64,000 nt of DNA from Geodermatophilus aquaeductus (GTDB taxonomy: Bacteria > Actinomycetota > Actinomycetes > Mycobacteriales > Geodermatophilaceae): NCBI RefSeq assembly GCF_900182545.1, contig NZ_FXTJ01000005.1:310001-374000 (forward strand). Reading direction: 5' to 3'. Positions 59,812-64,000 of the stretch are shown here, in pieces. Numbering within the stretch: position 1 is the stretch's first letter; each line of letters begins with the position of its first letter. The position numbers and the translations under genes were made by a program. The notes beneath the pieces were generated by a model that saw only the letters and a program-made list of their open reading frames with translations, was not told where the DNA came from and did not search any database.

Positions 59812-60444
59812 TCAGGCCCCGCCGGGTCCCTCCGGCAGGCGCGGGATCGGCTGCGTGTCACGCCGCTGCCCCGTGGGCTCGGGCTGCGCCTCCGGGTTGC
59901 CCTCGTCGTCGCCGCCCGCGGCCCCGCCCCAGTCGCTGCCGAACAGCAGCTCGCTCACCTCGCGGTAGAGCAGGTCCGCGCGCGGCAGGAAGGTGATCTG
60001 GGACAGCGCCTGCTGCTGCCCGGCCGACTCGAAGCGGAACGTGCCGTAGCCGAGGACCTGCCCCAGCACGGTCTCCTTCCAGGTCAGGTCGGTGATCCGG
60101 CGCAGCGGCAGCAGGGTGACCGTGCGCGCCACGATGCCCGAGGTCAGCAGCACGCGGCGCCGGGTGACGATGAAGTGCCGCATCCACCACTCGCCGGCCC
60201 GGAGCGCGAACCAGCCGAGCGCCCCGACGACGACGAGCAGGCCGAGGCTGGAGCTGAACCGGTTGTCCGGGTCGAGGGTGAGCACCCACAGGCCCACGAG
60301 GAGGACGAGCAGCGCCTTGGCGCCGGGCCACAGGAGCACCGCCCAGTGCCGACGGGTGGCCACCACCGCCTGCTCGCCGGGGAGCAGGTACTTGGCGGCG
60401 TCCTTGGCCCACCGCGGCGGGCGGCCGCCGGCCGGGCCGCTCAC
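59812..60444 (-). CDS. Bacterial PH domain membrane protein (YdbS-like)
   Basis: A 210-residue protein. It has two hydrophobic segments (VLLWPGAKALLVLLVGLWVLTL and LGLLVVVGALGWFALRAGEWW), then a bacterial PH (bPH2) domain with FIVTRRRVLLTSGIVAR and VTLLPLRRITDLTWKETVLG. The tail is acidic and Pro-rich. Function unknown; such proteins sit at the inner membrane. The GTG start is at 60444. The small membrane peptide gene lies just upstream. Confidence 0.87.
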   Translation of the reverse strand: MSGPAGGRPPRWAKDAAKYLLPGEQAVVATRRHWAVLLWPGAKALLVLLVGLWVLTLDPDNRFSSSLGLLVVVGALGWFALRAGEWWMRHFIVTRRRVLLTSGIVARTVTLLPLRRITDLTWKETVLGQVLGYGTFRFESAGQQQALSQITFLPRADLLYREVSELLFGSDWGGAAGGDDEGNPEAQPEPTGQRRDTQPIPRLPEGPGGA

Positions 60445-60450
60445 GCCGGC

Positions 60451-60609
60451 CTAGACGAGCGAGCCGACGAAGGCCGCGATGGACGACGCGGCGTCACCGA
60501 GCGCCTGACCGGCGCTCTTCACCATCTCCGCGGACGCCTCGGGCTTCTGGATGACGTAGAAGAGGACGAAGGCGACGGCCAGCCAGACGAGGATCTTCTT
60601 CACGTTCAC
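60451..60609 (-). CDS. Small single-pass membrane peptide
   Basis: A 52-residue protein: VNVKKILVWLAVAFVLFYVI is a membrane helix with a basic start, then QKPEASAEMVKSAGQALGDAA and a short hydrophobic end. Similar small proteins occur in many actinobacteria beside PH-domain genes; the function is unknown to me. The GTG at 60609 has GGAGG 5 bases upstream. The PH-domain gene follows after 6 bases, so they are co-transcribed. Confidence 0.8.
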   Translation of the reverse strand: MNVKKILVWLAVAFVLFYVIQKPEASAEMVKSAGQALGDAASSIAAFVGSLV

Positions 60610-60739
60610 AGCCACCTCCGGGAGTTCCGCTCGGACCGGCGGGCACGACACCCGCGCGGGTCGGCCCGGAGGCCGGTCCCATGGGTAACACAGGCCCCAG
60701 CACCGCCCGGCCGGACACGCCGGGGCGGAACCGGACCGT

Positions 60740-61363
60740 TCACTCCCCCGGCAGGAAGTGCTCGCTCGGCGGGCCGAGCGGGAGGTCGGGGTAGAGGCGG
60801 TCGCGCAGGTCGAGCAGGCGCAGCTCCTCGGCGAGCAGCCAGCCCGCCGACATCGGCCACATGACCAGCCACAGCCACACGCCGTAGGCCTCGCCGACGA
60901 AGGCCGCCCGGTCGTCGGAGGTGGGCACCGCCCACAGGGGTGCGCGCTGACCGGCCGCCTCGACCGCCGCCGAGGAGGGCCCGGTGATGACGTCGCCGGG
61001 GTCGAGCCCGGGCAGTCCCGCGTAACCGCAGCCCACCCCCATCCCGGGCTCCTCGGCCACGAGCACCAGCTCGGCCGACCCGCCCAGCGGCGCCGGGCCG
61101 GCGCAGCCGACCACGATCGCCCGCGCCCCCGGCTCCCCGCCCCAGGCCAGGCCGGTGACCGACCAGCCCGAGGGCACGGGGTCGGGCACCCACGCGGGCA
61201 CCCGGGCGTCGGCGGTGACCGCGGCGATCGCGTCGTGCGCGATGAGCGTCGTGTGGTGCAGCGGGGTGACCGCGCCGTGCACGTGGCACCAGGCCACCGC
61301 CGAGTCCCCCGGGCGCACGGCCAGTGGCTCGCCGCAGCGGGGACAGACCGGGGAGGCGCTCAT
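60740..61363 (-). CDS. DUF6758-like protein with N-terminal zinc ribbon
   Basis: A 207-residue protein. The first 30 residues carry CPRCGEPL and WCHVHG, a zinc-binding start. The rest ([52 protein letters not shown]) fits an actinobacterial conserved family (DUF6758 from memory) whose role is not known. The ATG at 61363 gives the usual [11 protein letters not shown] opening; a GTG seven codons earlier is possible. It diverges from the NUDIX gene. Confidence 0.75.
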   Translation of the reverse strand: MSASPVCPRCGEPLAVRPGDSAVAWCHVHGAVTPLHHTTLIAHDAIAAVTADARVPAWVPDPVPSGWSVTGLAWGGEPGARAIVVGCAGPAPLGGSAELVLVAEEPGMGVGCGYAGLPGLDPGDVITGPSSAAVEAAGQRAPLWAVPTSDDRAAFVGEAYGVWLWLVMWPMSAGWLLAEELRLLDLRDRLYPDLPLGPPSEHFLPGE

Positions 61364-61444
61364 CGGATGACACCGTCCTGTCACACGGGGCCGACGTCAA
61401 GCGCAGTCGGACGGTGCCGGGCCGCGTCACCGTACCCTGCGGCC

Positions 61445-61873
61445 GTGGCGCCCGACTCCCCCGGCGGACCCCTGCCGGTGCAGGCCTGCGTGGGCGCGGT
61501 GGTGCTCGACGCGCGGGGGCGCCTGCTGCTCGTCCGGCGCCGCAACGCCCCCGGCCGCGGGCTGTGGTCGGTGCCGGGCGGGCGGGTGGAGCCGGGCGAG
61601 ACGCTGACCGCGGCGGTGGCGCGCGAGGTCCGGGAGGAGACCGGGCTGGAGGTCCGGGTCGGCGCGGAGGTCGGGCGGGTGACCATCCCCGGCGACGGCG
61701 TCGTCTACGACGTCGCGGACTTCGCCTGCACGCTGGCCGAGTCGTCCGCGGTGCCCGTGGCGGGCGACGACGCCGACGCCGTCACCTTCGCCGACGCCGC
61801 CGATCTCGACCGGCTGTCGTGCACGCCGGGGCTGGTGGCAACGCTGCGCGGCTGGGGCGCGCTGCCGGCCTGA
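61445..61873 (+). CDS. NUDIX hydrolase
   Basis: A 142-residue Nudix protein. The Nudix box is [24 protein letters not shown] and the strand before it [20 protein letters not shown]. It hydrolyses a nucleoside diphosphate linked to another group; the substrate cannot be read. The GTG at 61445 has TACCCT ending 7 bases upstream and no ribosome site, so the mRNA is probably leaderless. Confidence 0.92.
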   Translation: MAPDSPGGPLPVQACVGAVVLDARGRLLLVRRRNAPGRGLWSVPGGRVEPGETLTAAVAREVREETGLEVRVGAEVGRVTIPGDGVVYDVADFACTLAESSAVPVAGDDADAVTFADAADLDRLSCTPGLVATLRGWGALPA

Positions 61874-61901
61874 CCCCGCGCCGGCAGCGCGCCCGTCGTC
61901 G

Positions 61902-62411
61902 TCAGGAGCGCGGCCTCGGCTCCGGGCGGCCGGGCTGCTCGCCGCCGCGGGCCTCGCCGTAGGAGCGCTTGGGCACCATGACCTTGCGCCGGAAGACGCA
62001 GACGACGGTGCCGTCCTGCTTGTAGCCGATCGTCTCGACGTACACGACGCCGCGGTCGTCCTTCGACCTCGACTCCGTCTTGTCCAGCACGGTGGTCTCG
62101 CCGTAGATGGTGTCGCCGTGGAAGGTCGGCGCCACATGGCGCAGCGACTCGATCTCCAGGTTGGCGATGGCCTTGCCCGACACGTCGGGCACGCTCATCC
62201 CGAGCAGCAGCGAGTAGACGTAGTTGCCGACGACGACGTTCTTCCCGAAGTCCGTGGTCTCCGCCGCGTAGTGCGTGTCCAGGTGCAGCGGGTGGTGGTT
62301 CATCGTGATGAGGCAGAACAGGTGGTCGTCGTACTCGGTGACGGTCTTCCCGGGCCAGTGCTTGTAGACCGCCCCGACCTCGAACTCCTCGTAGTACCGA
62401 CCGAACTGCAC
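61902..62411 (-). CDS. MaoC family dehydratase
   Basis: A 169-residue hot-dog fold protein: MQFGRYYEEFEVGAVYKHWPGKTVTEYDDHLFC, then HHPLHLDTHYAAETTDFGKNVVVGNYVYSLLLG holds the hydratase motif. It most resembles mesaconyl-CoA hydratase-like or beta-methylmalyl-CoA dehydratase-like MaoC proteins acting on short acyl-CoA esters. The C-terminal 20 residues are charged and Pro-rich. The GTG start is at 62411. No pathway partners are adjacent. Confidence 0.88.
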   Translation of the reverse strand: MQFGRYYEEFEVGAVYKHWPGKTVTEYDDHLFCLITMNHHPLHLDTHYAAETTDFGKNVVVGNYVYSLLLGMSVPDVSGKAIANLEIESLRHVAPTFHGDTIYGETTVLDKTESRSKDDRGVVYVETIGYKQDGTVVCVFRRKVMVPKRSYGEARGGEQPGRPEPRPRS

Positions 62412-62551
62412 GGTTGATCTCCCGACGTCGTCGTGGGGTGGACGGGCGCGGCGCCGTGCGCAGGCGGGGCCGTCCCGGGCCGGGCAGGCCAGTTGCCCAC
62501 CACGCGGCGTCGGTGACCCATCTGGACGGCCGCCGATCCTACGATGCCCGC

Positions 62552-63040
62552 GTGGTCCAGCCGTCCCGCGTCGGCGAGCCCGCCGAGGCGGACGTCGTCA
62601 CGCTCTCCCCCGGCGGGCGCCGCGCCCGCCTCGCCGCCACCGCGGTCGTCCTCGCACTCGTCCTCGCCGGGACGCTGTGGGGCACCGACGCCTCGTTCCC
62701 CTTCGGGCCGTTCAAGATGTACTCGACCCGCGCCGACGCCAACGCGCCGGTCGTCTCCACCCGGGTGGTCGGCCTGACCGACGCCGGTGAGGAGGTGCGG
62801 CTGTCCGGCGGCGAGGTCGGCCTGCGCCGCGCCGAGTTCGAGGGGCAGCTCCCCCGCCTGGTCGACGACCCCACGCTGCTCGTGACGCTGGCCGAGACCT
62901 ACGCGCGGCGCCACCCCGAGGCGACTGCCCTCGTCGAGGTCCAGGTGGTGCAGCGGCACTTCGAGCTGGCCGACGGCCTGCCGACCGGCGACTGGTTCGA
63001 CCGCGTGCTCGTCGACCAGGACCTGGAGGCCGGCTCGTGA
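62552..63040 (+). CDS. Small anchored protein paired with HTTM protein
   Basis: A 162-residue protein. It has one membrane segment (LAATAVVLALVLAGTLWG) and an external domain of about 115 residues (SFPFGPFKMYSTRADANAPVVSTRVVG, then LAETYARRHPEAT). I do not recognise the domain. It precedes HTTM/vitamin K carboxylase-like genes in other actinobacteria, as far as I recall. The GTG at 62552 has TACGAT ending 7 bases upstream, a leaderless pattern. Its stop overlaps the HTTM gene as GTGA. Confidence 0.75.
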   Translation: MVQPSRVGEPAEADVVTLSPGGRRARLAATAVVLALVLAGTLWGTDASFPFGPFKMYSTRADANAPVVSTRVVGLTDAGEEVRLSGGEVGLRRAEFEGQLPRLVDDPTLLVTLAETYARRHPEATALVEVQVVQRHFELADGLPTGDWFDRVLVDQDLEAGS

Positions 63041-63951
63041 GCGCCTCCGCTGGCAGCGCCTCCCTCGTCTCCGCCGTCCGCGGCCTGCGCGGCTTCTGGA
63101 CGCGTCCGGTCCCGCTGGCGCGGATCGCGGTGTTCCGCACCATCGCCTACCTGTTCGTGCCGGTCGACGTCTTCCTCACCACCGCGTGGGTGCGTGCCCA
63201 CGCCGAGGTCCCCACCGTCTGGTACCAGCCGCTCGAGATCGCCCGGGTGCTGCACCTGCCCACCCCGACGTCCACCGTCGTCCACGTCGTGCAGTGGGCA
63301 CTGGTGGCCGCTGCCCTGGCCGCGGCCACCGGCCGCGCGCCCCGACTGCTCGGGAGCGCGGTCTTCGTGCTGTACCTCGAGTGGATGGTCATCGCGATGA
63401 GCTACGGCAAGGTCGACCACGACCGCATCGCCTACCTCGTCGCGCTCGCGGTGCTGCCCACCATCGGCCGGGTGCGGTGGCGCGACCCCCGCCGGTCCGA
63501 GGCGGCCGGCTGGGCGATGGCGGCGGTGATGGTCACCGTGATGCTCACCTACTTCCTGGCCGCCTGGGCCAAGATGCGCTTCGGCGGCTGGGACTGGGCG
63601 ACCGGCTCGACCATCACCCGGGCGGTCGTCCGGCGCGGGACGTGGCTCTCGGAGTGGACGCTCGACGTGCCCGGCCTGCTCGTGGCCTCCCAGTGGGCGA
63701 TGCTCGTGCTCGAGTTCGCCGCCCCGCTGATGCTGCTCGTCCGGTCCGACCGGGCCCGCGTGGCGCTCGTGGTCTTCCTGCTCGGCTTCCACCTCATGGT
63801 GTTCGGCGGCCTGCGGATCATCTTCCTGCCGCACTGCGTGGCGATCCTGTCGATCCTGCCGTGGGAGCGGGCGCCCGAGGCGCTCGCCGCCGTCCGCCGG
63901 CGGCTGCAGCCGGGGCGGGCCGCCGCGCTGGCCGCGGCACCGCCCGGCTGA
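63037..63951 (+). CDS. HTTM domain membrane protein (gamma-carboxylase-like)
   Basis: A 304-residue protein with about six to seven membrane segments (AIAYLFVPVDVFL, VVQWALVAAALAAAT, LGSAVFVLYLEWMVIAM, AAVMVTVMLTYFLAAWAKM, and others). YFLAAWAKMRFGGWDWATGS and FHLMVFGGLRIIFLPH follow the HTTM family, related to vitamin K-dependent gamma-carboxylase. The bacterial function is unknown. The GTG start overlaps the upstream gene stop by 4 bases; the two proteins probably act as a pair. Confidence 0.88.
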   Translation: MSASAGSASLVSAVRGLRGFWTRPVPLARIAVFRTIAYLFVPVDVFLTTAWVRAHAEVPTVWYQPLEIARVLHLPTPTSTVVHVVQWALVAAALAAATGRAPRLLGSAVFVLYLEWMVIAMSYGKVDHDRIAYLVALAVLPTIGRVRWRDPRRSEAAGWAMAAVMVTVMLTYFLAAWAKMRFGGWDWATGSTITRAVVRRGTWLSEWTLDVPGLLVASQWAMLVLEFAAPLMLLVRSDRARVALVVFLLGFHLMVFGGLRIIFLPHCVAILSILPWERAPEALAAVRRRLQPGRAAALAAAPPG

Positions 63952-63972
63952 CGCCACGGACCGACGGCGGCT

Positions 63973-64000
63973 CAGACCAGCGCACCGATGCGCGCGGCCA
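63973..64000 (-). CDS. Possible 3' end of a minus-strand gene
   Basis: The last bases read as the end of a minus-strand frame (AARIGALV, stop at 63973-63975). The rest lies outside the window, so nothing more can be said. Confidence 0.25.

Noticed and set aside
1..64000. Insertion sequences, prophage or integrated plasmid
   Set aside because: No transposase, integrase, phage structural gene or attachment repeats were found next to either tRNA.

Overview
This 64 kb window is very GC-rich (third codon positions almost all G or C) and densely coded. Starts are often GTG, and neighbouring genes are repeatedly joined by 4-base GTGA overlaps. Gene content (WhiB7, AdnA/AdnB, mycoredoxin, UvrD2 with an HRDC domain, DUF3107, DUF3152, DUF2510) points to a high-GC actinobacterium. 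Codon use and protein style suggest Geodermatophilaceae (Blastococcus/Geodermatophilus/Modestobacter), but that family-level placement is inference. No insertion sequence, prophage, CRISPR array or rRNA was seen. Two initiator-type tRNA genes are present.

Layout. 1-7.1 kb: the 3' end of a cystathionine gamma-synthase/lyase, a ferredoxin-P450 pair, a pyruvyl-transferase-like protein, a small GNAT protein, hemerythrin, an Asp/Glu racemase, a serine hydrolase and an Ogt-type DNA repair protein, with a tRNA-fMet near each end of the block. 7.1-24.7 kb: Pgi, then a block resembling, from memory, the M. tuberculosis Rv3193c-Rv3199c order: UPF0182, PDZ/Lon-type protease, DUF2342, YgjP-like peptidase, DUF5679, ThiF-like, ABC1 kinase, whiB7 with a full attenuator leader, UvrD2, mycoredoxin, ANTAR protein, uridine-kinase-like protein, NudC. 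24.7-32.6 kb: a stretch not in the mycobacterial order: an M16 peptidase pair, a 110-bp tandem repeat, a DUF2510 protein, a Ser/Thr kinase overlapping an M20 dipeptidase, and an epoxide-hydrolase-like enzyme. 32.6-39.2 kb: adnB and adnA, the double-strand-break resecting motor-nuclease.

39.2-43.3 kb: small-molecule and regulatory genes (DUF1772, NmrA-like, AraC, RibD-like, SGNH hydrolase, Atl-like protein). 43.3-53.5 kb: again mycobacterial-like order (Rv3204-Rv3212 from memory): Atl, a Pro/Ser-rich membrane protein, a DinB-like protein, MoeZ, DUF3152 protease, alpha/beta hydrolase, TetR, DUF3107, ferritin-like protein, RhlE-type helicase and a PQQ-propeller protein. 53.5-64 kb: alpha/beta hydrolase and DUF2236, a stand-alone adenylation-carrier-thioesterase synthetase, a Cas4/RecB-like nuclease, PHP phosphoesterase, PH-domain protein, NUDIX, MaoC, and an HTTM membrane protein with its small partner.

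The main themes are DNA repair (Ogt, Atl, AdnAB, UvrD2, RecB-like nuclease), redox and antibiotic stress (mycoredoxin, WhiB7), and envelope sensing. The points most worth a second look are the whiB7 leader (WhiB7-type promoter, 103-codon leader ORF, intrinsic terminator), a four-cysteine extracellular domain apparently shared by the kinase and a separate membrane protein, a dispersed palindromic repeat family, two genes that seem to start at CTG, a cluster of DnaA-box-like sites, and loss of zinc or ATP-binding residues in several otherwise ordinary proteins.
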